Below, piece after piece: positions 12,406 through 24,400 of a DNA stretch of 64,000 nucleotides. This stretch comes from Lepas anatifera (taxonomy: Eukaryota; Arthropoda; Thecostraca; Lepadidae), in the NCBI GenBank assembly GCA_034440635.1, contig JAOTON010001377.1:248001-312000 (forward strand), given 5' to 3'. A program made the translations under genes and the position numbers. Each line of letters begins with the position of its first letter. The first letter of the stretch is position 1. Below the pieces are notes generated by a model, which did no database searches, was not told the origin of the DNA, and saw only the letters and a program-made list of their open reading frames with translations.

Positions 12406-12443
12406 GCTACTGACGAAGGAACTCTGTTTCTGAAACGTATAGC
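12406..12443 (+). ncRNA. Hammerhead ribozyme motif, P2 tail
   Basis: Same 38-nt motif, fully conserved although the neighbouring ORF is badly broken. Predicted cleavage is between 12439 and 12440. Confidence 0.77.
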
Positions 12444-12495
12444 ATTCCAAAAAGTTAATAAAGTACGTGTTTTGCTAAAGAGCTCTATTGTCCGT

Positions 12496-14460
12496 GTGAC
12501 GATTAAAAACGTCAACAGAAAACAAGATGTCTAATCACGGCAATAGTAGCAACGTTAACGTAATCAAGGAATATAACTTAAAGAAAAAACTCTCCAGCAC
12601 CCTGAATCGCCTTCGATTTTTGAAGCAATGCCAAGAGGAGATGGTTTTACCCAAATCGACCCCCGCACAAATACGAAATACGACAAAACCTTTCAGTATA
12701 ACTGCAAGATCATACCTAGAAGAGGCAATACAGGACCTTAAAAACAAGACATACGAATTAAAGGATCAACTGCAAGGGCCACATTTACCGACACATCTCG
12801 AAACGAAACTAGCGACAATGATCGACGAGCAACGTAAGAATCTTAAAAAAGAAGCTTGGAAGTCTCTGCACTCCAACAGCCTGTGGGGAAAAGTCGGTAA
12901 TGTAGATTTAATAACTAATTTATCGTCACATCAACTCTGCCAAGAAGAAAGAGAGGCATTGTCACTAGGCTTGAAGTTCGATTCAGGTAAAGACAAGTAT
13001 TCCTATGTAGAGCATCTCAGCCGCAACAACAAATATGAAGACAACGTGATGTGGACGTAGGGTTCATCCAAGGTCTCTTAACTTGCTGCAAGATTTTAGC
13101 AGATAAGGAACCGAATAGTCTCCCAAGACGATATCTTAAAGCCTTGCAAGATCTTGCAAAAAATGAGAATATCATAATAACTCAGGCCGATAAGGGTGGT
13201 GGCATAGTCGTTTTGGATAGTGCTGAATACAAAAGAAAACTGCAAAACTTATTGGATGATGCAGATACATATCAAAAAGAAAACAGTGGCTGTGTAAAAG
13301 AAAAGTAAACAGTTTAACAAAAAAGCAAGAGCAATATTGAAGAAAAGTGAAAAGGGCAAGAGACTGATGCATCTTCTGGAAGAAGCACCTCGGGCACCAA
13401 AACTGAGAGGTCTGCCAAAAGTACACAAGGAAGGGATTCCCATGAGGCCAATAATATCAGGCATAGGAAGTGCACCGCACAAGCTAGCCAAAATTCTTGC
13501 AAAGCCCCTTTCGAGATCTCTGGGTATCATCAGTGGCAGTCATGTTAAAAACTCTTCTGAGATCATGAACAGCCTTAAAAACATCGATGTGAAAAACAAG
13601 AAAATAGCCAGCTTTGATGTCAAATCTCTTTTCACGAACGTGCCTATCACAGGAGCCTTAGAAATTATCGAAGAAACAGTAAACCTTTTAGATGAACGTA
13701 CACTGCCGCTTCCAAAACAACAATATATATCACTTGTTTCATTATGCATGCACTTCAATACATTTGCCTTTGACGGAGAAGAATTTAGACAAAAAGTGGA
13801 TTAGCTATGGGATCACCCCTAAGCCCAGTCGCGGCATGTCTCTACATGGAAAAACTGAGGAGAGCCGTTTCAAAGAAATTATAGGACCTGGATGTACATG
13901 GAAAAGGTATATAGATGATGTATTAGTTGTGGTGCCGAAGGAAACAAATCTAGAAGAAAAGCTGAACGCTCTAAACGAAGTGGACCCAAACATACAATTC
14001 ACCATAGAAAAAGAAAACGACAACACACTTCCATTTTTAGATTTACTTATCATGCGACGACCGGACCACGTAAAATTCAAGACTACATTCACTTTTTTTC
14101 AGCACATAGCAAAAAAGTGAAAAGTGGAGTGGTTTTAGGCGTTTTTTCTACGGGCCCTTAGAATTTGTAGTGAAGAGATTTTGAAGGAAGAGATAAACCA
14201 CATTTTTCAAGTATGTTTAAACTTACAATACACAAAACGATTACTGATTCATCTGGGAGAGAAGGCAAAATAAATAAAGAAAGAAGCCGAAGAAAAAAGA
14301 AACCAGGGCAAGAATGAGGAAACGAAACAACGAAAGAAACGACAAAAGAGAAACAAAAAGAGAAGCATAACGATACCGAACTCAACACATGCCGAAGCCA
14401 TCTCATCTGCGTTTAAAGGAAAAGGAGAAAAATATGCATCCACTCGGGAAAGAAGAGATG
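12496..14460 (+). mobile_element. Penelope-like retroelement, 3'-truncated degraded unit P3
   Basis: The last unit of the array starts with a normal leader but loses similarity near 14,460, inside the linker before the endonuclease. It has no tail or hammerhead. Its first 1.5 kb is nearly identical to the other copies, while the final 350 bp are clearly more diverged. Confidence 0.88.
12527..14460 (+). pseudogene. PLE RT remnant without endonuclease (P3)
   Basis: The ATG at 12527 leads into a frame broken near 12845, 13047 (two bases gained), 13297 (4-A run), 13795 and 13856, and by a deletion of about 28 bp near 14081. Motif A and YIDD can still be read; the GIY-YIG domain is absent. This copy cannot encode a functional protein. 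Confidence 0.87.
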
Positions 14461-14723
14461 ACCTTGGAGGAGAATTTGGCTCTGGCCCGCACTATGCTCT
14501 GTGGCCAAATTTGGCATTTTATACCAGACAGGGCCGTCTTAAGCCTTCTTCAGCACTCTATTCTGTAACAAGCAGGGTCCTTTCTACCCATCAGGGCCCT
14601 TTGGCGCTGTCGCAGGGGCCCTTTTCGGGGCGACGCCCCTCCCTGAACGAAATCCTGGCTACACCCCTGGTCCCCAGCATGGCCAATATTTGACCTTTAT
14701 GACCTCGTTCGACCTTGAAGATA
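14461..14723. other. No gene; transposon-like debris
   Basis: Short GC-rich segments such as CAGGGCCC and GGGGCGACGCCCC look like MITE fragments. No complete terminal repeats or target duplication were identified. Confidence 0.4.
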
Positions 14724-15771
14724 TTAACGTTCGCCCGGGTGGGGGTGTTTTTAGACCCCCTCAGGTTTTTCCGAACTGACCAAAAACCGGCGGTTTTGCA
14801 GCGCCGCCAAACTTAGTCTAGCTGTTCCTTCATTAGTTTTACATCTTTCCTGAAAATTTTAGCTCAAGGTCATATCAGGTCAGGTCACCAGACCAGGTGA
14901 GGTGACCTCACCTCAAAAAATGCTTAGGACCGCATAACTAAAAGAAGGGTTAATCGATCAAGTTGAAACTCATACCACATATTGGGCCCACCAGGAGCTA
15001 CAAAATTTGTTCCGGGATTTTTTATATTGGTGACCTAAGGTCATGTGCAGAGCATGACCTCCCCATTGTAAATACATGGGGAAAATCACGAAATGAGCTT
15101 TTCTCAGTAAGTATGGATGGAATCAACTTGAAACATCGGTTACGACTTGCTCTTAGCCCATATCTGAAGTTGATGTCAAACATTTTGACTTGTGACTTTT
15201 AAAAGGTCACCTTAGGTCAAATAAGCATTTTTGGGTTTTACTCTATAAATTTTGAATGAACTGAGATAGAACTTTTATTTGGTCACCAAAGTGTTTGTAT
15301 AGTCAATGCAAGCAATTGATATACATCATGACTATACCAGGTCAAGTTAGGTCAGACCGTTGACCTGGGTCAGGTCAAATTCTTAGATTTGACCTGGCAT
15401 AGCAATGTTACACATCATTCGATTTGTATTGACGAGAGGATTGCATTAGTGCATCAACTATGGCTGTATCTTGTTTGGTTTGGAAGTTATTAGCGAAAAA
15501 GTAAGCGCCCTTATGCATGGGTGGCTATGGACATTCTTTTTTTATTTAAAAAAGGACCATGGCATCAGGCTGCATTCTCTCAGCTCCCTGCACGCCTGCT
15601 TCTCCTGCGGATGAGAGGGGCGCTCAGGGGGGAAGGAGAGGGTGCAGTTTGCTGGTGAGGTGTTAGTAGAGAAATTGAAAATTAGTAGACTTTGCGGTTT
15701 ATTTGGGGGAAAATAGGAAGGGGCATGAGAGGTGCTGGAGGACGACCTGTATCAACACTTACAGATGCCTT

Positions 15772-15774
<3 letters not shown>

Positions 15775-15830
<56 letters not shown>
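15775..15830. repeat. (AT)n microsatellite
   Basis: Uninterrupted AT dinucleotide run of about 55 bp inside the LINE 3' region. Confidence 0.95.
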
Positions 15831-15833
<3 letters not shown>

Positions 15834-15991
15834 ACGCTGGTTTTTATTTTAAATTCACAACGTGTTACTTGAAAAAATCGCAATACGGTACTAAAAGGGC
15901 ACAAGGAATTGAACAGATGGACTGCTTTTATAATCTGCTCTAACGGTAATATTCCTATCCTAACGATAACTGTTTGAGCTCGAGATCATAT

Positions 15992-18165
15992 TCAATAGTT
16001 ATCTACGTACAGTTTGGTTACCAGAGTTTTAAAGAAGCTCTTAATTAGTGGCACGTCTGCCAGGCCTCTAATATTACTAGCTATAATTTTGTTCCATGCC
16101 TTAGGGGCTGATACAAAAAAGGAGAATTTTTGGTATATTGTCTGGGCGTATGGGACTTCAAAATGCTGGGCGTTTCTGGTACTGTGCCTTGATTGATTCA
16201 TGTGGGTCCAAGTCAGCCGTTCTGACCATGCTGCGGGAAGTGAATTTTGGGCAAGTTTATGAAGAATTTCTAATTGTGAGACTTGTACTAGATCTTTTAA
16301 TCTTAAAATTTTGTATTTTTTAAATAGGGGACTTGTGTGAACCAGGCGGTCAGCTTGATCTATCATGCGAATTATTTTCTTTTGGAGCACTGTTAGCTTG
16401 TTTAGTTTGTAATCGAACGTACTTCCAAAAATGGGAAGGCAATATCGAATGAAGGGCAAGATGAAAGAATTATACAGCAGGAGGGTATGACCTGGGTTTA
16501 GAATATGTTGAGATCTTCTTATCAGTCCTATGTTCCGCGCGATTGTGTTTTCTACATTTCTGATGTGATCCGTCCACATTAGATCCTTATTTATAATGAT
16601 TCCAAGATATTTTGTAGAAAATTTACGCTGAAGGTAGTTGCCATCAACGGTGAGAGCGAGGTCAGGTTTTGGGGTGGGGGAAAATAGTTGGTAATTTGAC
16701 TTTTTGACGTTTAGGGACAGCCGATTACAGCAGAGCCAGCTCTTGATTTCGGCCAGGCTATTGTTAATGATTCTTTGGAGAGAGATTTCATTTTCCGCGG
16801 TAAAGAAGAGGGCCGTATCATCAGCGCAAAGATAGAATTTTGGTATATTAGAGCTCCTGTGCATATCATTGACATATAGTAGAAATAGGAGCGGGCCAAG
16901 CACACTTCCCTGAGGTACTCCCATAGGGAGTTGCCTAGGGGGCTCAAAATAATTCCGTTTCATTTAACATATTGAGTACGATTTTCAAGGTAAGTCCGGA
17001 CGAAATTTAAAGAGGTTCCACGGATGCCGTAACAGCTTAATTTGGAAAGCAGAATTTGGTGGTTAACAGTATCGAATGCCTTGCTGAAATCTAAATAAAT
17101 GGCAGCTCATGTTTTTGGAGACCATGGCAGAAGTGATGTCATCATAAGTAGAGGAATAGGCATAAATGTACTTTTGTTTTTTGGAAGCCGAACTGGTTTT
17201 TGAAAAAGGCATCGTTAGCAGTCAGAAATTCGGTTATTTGGTAGTGAACAATTTTCTCAAGAACCTTCGAAATGACTGGGAGAATCGATATTGGGCGATA
17301 ATTGTCAGAAGTTGATCTGTCCCCGGATTTGTGAATTGGAACCACTAATGCAATTTTTAGTTCATCCGGGAAGATTCCCTGGGCCAAACAAAGATTAAAA
17401 AGATGGGTTAGATGAAAAGATATTGTGGGGCATACAAGTTCCAAAATTTTCGAGCTGACTCCATCATAGCCACCACCCTTTTTCCCAAGCGACAAAATTA
17501 TTTGTTGGACAGACTGGTTGTCTACTGGGTGGAAGTCAAATTGGGGGTAATTTACATCGTTGAGGTAAGTTAGTGGACCCAAGGTGGACGGTGGGAGGGG
17601 CGTTGTCAAGGCGAGTCCCTAAGTTAGAAAAAAATGTATTGAAGTTATTTGCTATTTCTAGGGGATTATCCACTGTTTTGTTGTCCAATTTGAAAAGTTC
17701 AGGAAGGTCCTTTTTAGTCTTGTTTTTCCGAGTTAAGGTGAAAAGTGTGTCCCAGAGTTTCTTGGGATCAGCTTTATCTTCCTCAAGCTTTCTTTGGTAG
17801 TAGATTTTCCTAGCATTTCGAATAATACTTGTAAGGACATTTTTATATCTTTTATATGCTGTTTCATCGGATTTAGTTTTATATTTTATAAATTTTTTGG
17901 TACAAATCTGTCTTCTTATTTACACATTTCAGGAGACCATATGATATCCATGGTCTTATTGGTGCTTTTCGTCGAGCTTTGTTTTGGATTAAGTGTTTTT
18001 TTCACGTCATCTATAAGAGCTGTTTGGAGAATATTTGCGGCCAACATGGGATCATTAATTTGGAAGTAGTTGCCCAGCCTTAAAAGTAATCCTTCTTTAA
18101 GGGCATCCAGCTTTCTGAAATCAATTGAGATTGAAGACTTCTGGTCAGTGTGCAAAATTTTGAAT
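15992..18165 (-). pseudogene. LINE ORF2 fragment: linker, reverse transcriptase, C-terminal part
   Basis: Reading leftwards: an EN-RT linker (from about 18165), an RT start with YRPISILPVISKVLEKIV (about 17310), then after a frame break near 17,140-16,963 the motifs PQGSVLGPLLF and CADDTALFF (about 16,830). It continues through a C-terminal domain to a stop at 15992. The layout and the [C/A]-DD motif fit jockey/CR1-like LINEs. The endonuclease is missing and the frame is broken at least twice. Confidence 0.82.
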
Positions 18166-18370
18166 GAGTATTCCCAAGAAATATGCTCAATATTCAGTGA
18201 CCTGTAGCTCGCTAGGCTTTGACCTGACACGACTTGTCACTGTAATGAAAGAGCAATTCAAGAGCTTTCGAATGGTGTTAAAAATTGTTTCTAGCTATCA
18301 TAGTTTCTGATATATATGAGGTTTTCTTAGTACACCTCATATTAGCGATTTTGACCTATTTTGACCTCTG

Positions 18371-20375
18371 CAGAGGTGCAGAAACTTGCCAACTCGGCTA
18401 CTGGGGTTTGTGACACATTTATGAAAATTGAGGTGCATAAGTGTGACAAAATAGCGATCGTGACAGTATGGTTCAAAATAAAACCGCATATTTTCGAAAT
18501 ACAGAATGAAGCGTGTAGCGATAAATTTAATTTAGCAACTCTGTTCTTCAACTGCACAGTGTACCATCAGTTATACAATATTGGTACTGTGTTCAGTTTC
18601 TACTAAAACGAGGGACCCCCGCTGCAGAAAACCCGGAAACCGCTGTCACAGTTGCCAGATTTTAACATGCAGCCCAATGGTGCCGATTGTTAGTAGTTGC
18701 CAGAAAGTTGCCGCCTAGATGCCCGAAATGTGACAGTCATTTTTTTCGAAAAATACATGATTGTGGGCATATTTAAGGCATTAAAGATAACGCAAATACG
18801 TTATTAAGTATTTCTCTGTCCATTTTGTCAGGATAAATAATATTTAATGTTTGAGTCTCTTCGATTTAGCGGTCCCTATTTCTTTGAATTTAGTATTAAG
18901 TACGCCTAAAAGCTACTAAGAAAAGTACTAAATGAGTGAAAGAAATAAACATAGCTGGGCAGCAATTCTACCTAAACTACGCAACAGCGACAAGACAAGT
19001 TCGTAATGTTTATTTGATGTAGAGCCTGCCAAAAAATGTACACAGGTGGGAAGCCACTTTTTTAGGGCATATTTTTGGGGTATATCTGAGATAAGTGCAA
19101 GCTAAAACTGGCTGGAATAAATAGTGCTGCCCATGGCTAATCTAAGATGAATGTAGGCTACTTTGAGACTGATGCACTTTCACATATCAAACTTGGTTTT
19201 TCATTCCTTAGCTTGCTTGTGCCTTACCTTATTTGTGCCCTAGATCAAGATTGGTTAGGTAGATTTGGAGCTGGAGGAAGTTGGGAGAGCTGGCGCCAGC
19301 AACAGACTGGCAACAAAAGTAATTCAGGTGAGATTTCATGATCAAATTATCATGTCAATATTGTACAGATAGCAAATGTGTGCCAATGCAGTCCTCCACG
19401 AAGTTTTAAAACACACACTAACGTGCACTGGAGGGGGGCCTAGTAGACCCCCTTCTCATCTCAGGAAATCGCAGAAAATCTTAGAAAAAAAGAGACTTTG
19501 AAAAACGCTGGTTGGGGGTGTGTTGCTTATTACCAGTGGTGGTAAGCAACACACAGGACCTGAACTGCATGGAGTTAAAGCAGGACTTTGACTACACTGG
19601 ATCTTTCTTTGGTATGAGACTTCCAATACCTCTGTAGGTACCTATTAGGCCAATAGACATAATTTTACATCTATGCAGGGTAGTTGCCTCAGAGTTTTTA
19701 CTGCAAGAAGGAATGAACAGGCAGGTGATAATCAGGTGTTGGGGGGAAAATTTTAAGCATTTGATCTGTCTATAAAAATGCTACCTAAGGTCCACTTTAC
19801 CAACACATTTTAGGTAGATCCAAATCCTATGTTGACATTGACATTTTTGTCCCTTTTGTTGATATGTGAGATAGAAGTTTAGTGGGGGGGAGCTGTGATC
19901 AGGGTTCCCAATTGTGTGTAGGTGCACGCTCCCATTCATATATTAGTTCCCAATAATAATTATTTTCATGATAATTGCCACATTTAATCATGGGGAAATG
20001 TACCATAATTGGAAACACTCCTTCCAAAAATGGAAACTTTTTCAAAAAGGGAAATGCATGTCATTGGGGGGAAACTGCAGTCAGAGTTACCAATAAAAGT
20101 TATGATCCCAATACTGGAAACAATGATCCAGAATTGGAAATTTTCCTTCCAAAACATAAACATGATCTATAAATAAAAACACAGTTTAATACTTTCATGC
20201 AGTAATGGCTTGGTGCTTGAACCTTGTCTGTTGCAAAAAGTAAGAGACAGGTAGATGACATTCAGCATATTGGAAATAGTATTCAAGTATACAATTATGA
20301 TTTCCAGCTTTTTGTGACGGAGGAGGCATACGTCGCATTGAGTTTGTGACAGCCAGCATACTTTCTGCACCTCTG
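18371..20375. mobile_element. hAT-like non-autonomous element, 8-bp TSD
   Basis: Terminal inverted repeats CAGAGGTGCAGAAA (18371-18384) and its exact complement (20362-20375). They are flanked by the direct repeat GACCTCTG (18363-18370 and 20376-20383). The intact relative near 47,940 has a single GACCTCTG, giving a precise empty site. CAG-type ends and an 8-bp duplication are hallmarks of hAT. No transposase frame is visible in its 2 kb. An internal GC-rich stretch near 19,417-19,460 resembles ends of the TTAA group. Confidence 0.88.
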
Positions 20376-20565
20376 GACCTCTGGTGACCTTGATATTGAC
20401 CTGACAAGAAAAATAACCGAAGTATTTTCGATATCATTTTTGAAGAGCTTTCGATTGCCGTTTTGCGTTTTTTCTAGCTCTCTTAGTTTTTGAGATCGTG
20501 GGGGTCTTTTTTAGCCCCCCACCAGGGCGAAGGTGGCTCGTACCCGCCACCGGGGCAAGGGTTAA

Positions 20566-20720
20566 CCTAGGACAATGAAAATTGGTCATGATGTAGATCA
20601 CCATATCACCCACCTCCTAAGTGGTGTTTTCCTAAACCTCTTAGTTTCCGAGGTCTTAGGCGGGACCTACCAGGCCCCCTCCAGTGTGCGTTAGTGCTGG
20701 ACCCCTCTCCAGTGCGGGTG
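20566..20720. repeat. Fragment related to a TTAA-element terminus
   Basis: The order of motifs (CTCTTAGTTT, a GAGGTCTTAGG-type box, then GC-rich CCAGTGTGCGTTAG) resembles the right ends of the TTAA elements elsewhere in the window. It is diverged and has no clear boundaries. Confidence 0.4.
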
Positions 20721-21075
20721 TTTTTTTGATCAAATTTGTCCAAGTTGTTCTCAGTTCGATTGTTGGAGTCGGAGTCTCACTAAAGTCATCGAAGGTCTTG
20801 TCACGGAAACCCTGACCCCACCACCCGAACGAGCAACTACCACAATGAAGAGTTGATTTAAAAGCCAAAGTTTAACGTCCCACAAGGCACAGGGACGGCC
20901 GCCCCGCTCAGGTCACCCTCTCACCAGTCAGTTGCCAACCGACTTGTACGTCGGGTAAACTTTTGAGCGGCGGAGCGTCTCAGGGTACCGATCCCAAGCC
21001 TGGACATGCGCTGCCACTGCATGCTTCTGAGCAGCGGGCCGGAGCCCAACGCTCTACCAACTGAGCTACCGGGGC
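20721..21075 (-). mobile_element. tRNA-derived SINE, copy 1
   Basis: On the minus strand it begins GCCCCGGTAGCTCAGTTGGT, a good tRNA-type A box (TAGCTCAGTTGG), followed by a weak B box and a body of about 300 bp ending in an A-rich tail (T-run near 20,725). A second copy in the same orientation is at 59,253-59,606. No tRNA cloverleaf is complete, so this is a SINE and not a tRNA gene. Confidence 0.82.
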
Positions 21076-21498
21076 AGCAACTATAGTGTTAAAGGGGTGC
21101 GTCGTGCGAGAGACCAAAGGAAGGGGAGAGCGAACTATATTTGCGATGTATTTTCAGTTGATTTGTGATGCGTTTCCAAATTTGGAGAGAAATCTGGAGG
21201 CTGTTTTGTAAATTTGAAGGAAAAACAGAGGTTTTAAATTTTCACTCTCGAACGTGATTTGGTAGCACCGAAGGGCTGAATTGCGACAATCTGCTGCGGC
21301 TAATTTGGTGCGAGGCCATGCCAAGGGATCGTACTTATAATACACTACTACGCCATATTGTCATAGTTTGAGGAGTTTTATTTAAAAGTTGTATTTATTA
21401 CTGGAAGGGCGTCTTAGATCCCTATTTTCTCGATAATTACGCCTTCTTTTTTATCTAGTGGCATCAAATAACGACGTTATTCTGTAGAGGGCCTGAAG
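21076..21498 (+). other. Region upstream of eIF3m, no gene
   Basis: The interval between the SINE and the eIF3m start codon presumably holds the promoter and 5' UTR. I see no TATA box or initiator that I can place with confidence. Confidence 0.4.
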
Positions 21499-24400
21499 AT
21501 GGCTGGTACTATGGAAGGGAACCAACTGTTAGCCTTTATCAAGATTGAGATCACCGACCAGGTGGGTGAATAAGGAAATTGATGTCATTTTGTTTCTTCC
21601 AGATATTAGATTTATGATGATGATGCTATGATATTCACAGGGTGATCGTTGAAAAATGTCATAGGCCCCCTCCACTCCCTAACCTTGTGTGGATCTGCCA
21701 GTGTTCATGGCTCTTCTATTTGGGCTGTGTTTCTATTTGTCCCTTGTTTGAAGGTGATCAAACAAGGGACATAAATTGTAGAAAGAGCAAAAAGAGGTAT
21801 TACAAGCTAACATTTGGGAAGTGAGCTGTGGTATTGGGACAGAACTGTTTTCCTGTTAAATGCTCCCAGTTATCCAGTTGGTAGAACGTGGCAGGCAACT
21901 CGACAAGGCGCTTGGGGCGGCCCAAAGCCTGCCCCAATTGGGGCAGAAATTCTGTTGCTGAGGCACTCTCCTACAGGGGGGTTAATTTTTTACAGCTCCA
22001 AGTCTGATTTACTCCATTTTAAGCAAGAAGCCCAGAAATAAAACAAAACTACAACATCCAACTTGACGACGACAACACACTCACAACACTCCATGACCAT
22101 AGCAATAGAATCAGGTACAGCAGCTATTTTGCATTCATGATGCATGATTTCAAGGATACCTTAATTCCAAGATGTATTTAAGATTGATTTTATTGCCTTG
22201 ATGACATCATTTACCCCTGCTTTCCAGTCTGCAGAACGTGGCAGGCGACTCGACGAGGGCGCTTGGGGCAGCCAAAGCCTGCCCCAATTGGGGCAGAAAT
22301 TTGGATGCTGGGGCAGACTCCTCAAACGGGGAGGGGGTATTTTTAACGATGTTTTATCTACTCCATTTTAAATGAAACACCCAGAAATGAAATAAAACCT
22401 TGCATCCAACCCGACGATGACAACGCACTCACGACCCTCCACGCACAGCAGCAGCTATCTTGCATTCATGATGCACGATTTCAAGAATACTTTTATTCGA
22501 AGGTACATTTACAAGCGAAGTCTTTTCCCCTAAAGACGTCATTTGCCACTGCTTTCACCCCGTATAATCAATACGTTTAAAAACTATTTCAATTGATAAG
22601 TAAATTCGATAAAGAATACTTTTTTCCACAGCTAAACTATTTTTCCCCTTCCATTTTCTCGCATTTGCATGAAAGCATTACAAAATTTAGAATAATTTCA
22701 CAAGACCCAAGCGAAGAAAGATTCCTGTACGCTCGTGTGACGTCACATCACTGACGGGCATTTGTTCTTGGGGGGGGGGGAATTTTCTTTTGAATGGTGG
22801 AGCATTTGAGCGGAGGACCCTTTGAACAGTGGACCTTTTGACAAAGACCGGCCTTTGGCGATCAAAACATAGCAGAGGAAATGCAAAAAACTACATACAG
22901 GGAAATTTTATTTCGAGTTCTGAGAATGTTTTTGTAACTAAAACTAGGTTTAGATTACAAATTTAGAAATAAAGTATAAATTTAGCTTTAGAAAGGCGCC
23001 CGTTGCCTGATTTTTTTATTCACTTCCAGGAACTTTACGTCTATTAAAAATTTCCTTTATTTGGTATCTTTTTATCCCTTTTCGTCTCGATGACAAATAT
23101 GACGCTTTGCGACAATTCAGCTTTTACAGCGCAACTTTAACTAATGATTGTCATTTCTTTTCATTATTTTTTCCTCTTCCCTTGGTGATTGCCCGGACCG
23201 ACTGCTGCCCCAAGTACTAGTTCCTGCCCCAAGAGCCCCCTCTGCCCCAAGATCGACCAAAAGCTGCCCCAAATTGGTAGGTCTGCCCCGAGGCTGCCCC
23301 AACGAGATCTCGTCGAAATCTGCCACGTTCTGCAGACTGGCCTGCTTTCAAGCCATATCAATTGATACTATCAAAAATATGGTAATGAGGTAGCTGGCTT
23401 CACACATGTTGCCAGGTAACTACGGGTTGATCTGTATGATAAGTGCCACAGTTCAAAAGTTCCAACGGATCAAAACTTCCATTAATTAGAGTTGCTACAG
23501 GTTAATATATATCATAAGTGCTACTGTTCAAAACTTCATCCAGTGCAATATTCCAAGTACCACAACTGGCGCTGACCACAACTGATTAGGTTAGGTTAGG
23601 TTAGGTTAGGTTGGGGTTAGGTTAGGTTAGGTTAGGTTAGGTTAGGTTAGGTTAGGTTAGGTTAGGTTAGGTTAGGTTAGGTTAGGTTAGGTTAGGTTAG
23701 GTTGGGTTGGGTTGGGTTGGGTTGGGTTGGGTTGGGTTGGGTTGGGTTGGGTTGGGTTGGGTTGGGTTAGGCTAGGTTAGGTTAAGTAGGCACGCAGCGT
23801 ATCCACAGCAGCTGATGAAGGCAAAAGTGCCACCAGGAGGTTAGGTGCGCCACAGGCCAGCTTGCTGAGTCGAGAAAAGGTTAGGTCAGGTTTGGTTACA
23901 TTGTGCTACATGTAGAAATATTAAAAAAGAATTAGCAAAGGTTTTGAAAAAGTGTCACTCAGCAATGCAAAAAAGCAGTTTTGGCACTAGGAACATTTCA
24001 AAGAAGGATGTTTCAGCAACGCCAAAAACAGCTAGACCACTTGGAATATTTCACTGGAGGAAGCTTTGAACAGTGGCACTTACGATCTGGATCAACCTGT
24101 GGCGCTTTTGTTAGGAAGGAAGTTTTGATTCATAGGAGCTTTCTGGATCAACCTGTGGTGCTTTTGTTTGAAAGGAAGTTTTGATTCATAGGAGCTTTTG
24201 AACTGTGGTACTTATGATGTGGATTTAGCTTGCTGTGATTTTATCTGGCAACATGTGTGAAGCCAGCTACTTCGTTACCAAAAATATTTCCAAAGACAGC
24301 TAAATTCAAATAGAATAACTGTTACCACAGTTAGAGCATTTTGTTTCCTTACATTTTCATGATAGCATCACAAAATTTGGAATATTGACAAAAGACTCAA

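Larger units (their letters stand above)
9948..12495 (+). mobile_element. Penelope-like retroelement, complete unit P2
   Basis: Complete plus-strand unit of 2,548 bp with intact leader and tail. It carries more indels than the inner copies and occupies the mirror position of M1. Confidence 0.92.
15537..18169 (-). mobile_element. 5'-truncated LINE inserted in the TTAA element
   Basis: Minus-strand non-LTR retrotransposon fragment. It interrupts the TTAA element at an ATTC that is present on both sides (15533-15536 and 18170-18173). A T-rich stretch at 15537 corresponds to the tail. It includes a 3' region with an (AT)n run and a partial ORF2 lacking the endonuclease. The empty site is seen at about 47,751 in the intact relative. 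Confidence 0.85.
14724..20565. mobile_element. TTAA-flanked non-autonomous transposon, split by two insertions
   Basis: It starts TTAACGTTCGCCCGGG and ends CACCGGGGCAAGGGTTAA. Its sequence is collinear with the uninterrupted copy at 46,931-48,131 in three blocks: 14724-15536, 18170-18370 and 20384-20565. Joined, these give about 1.2 kb, the same length as the intact copy. It contains no ORF and is rich in AGGTCA/TGACCT half-sites. TTAA target duplications are typical of piggyBac and Kolobok groups; which applies here is not determinable. Confidence 0.85.

Noticed and set aside
20960..21075. tRNA gene on the minus strand
   Set aside because: Good A box but weak B box and no cloverleaf. It is repeated with a 300-bp body at 59,253, so it is a SINE.
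23586..23790. (TTAGG)n as evidence of a chromosome end or fusion
   Set aside because: It lies within a TIR element with a target duplication and is surrounded by ordinary intron sequence of eIF3m.
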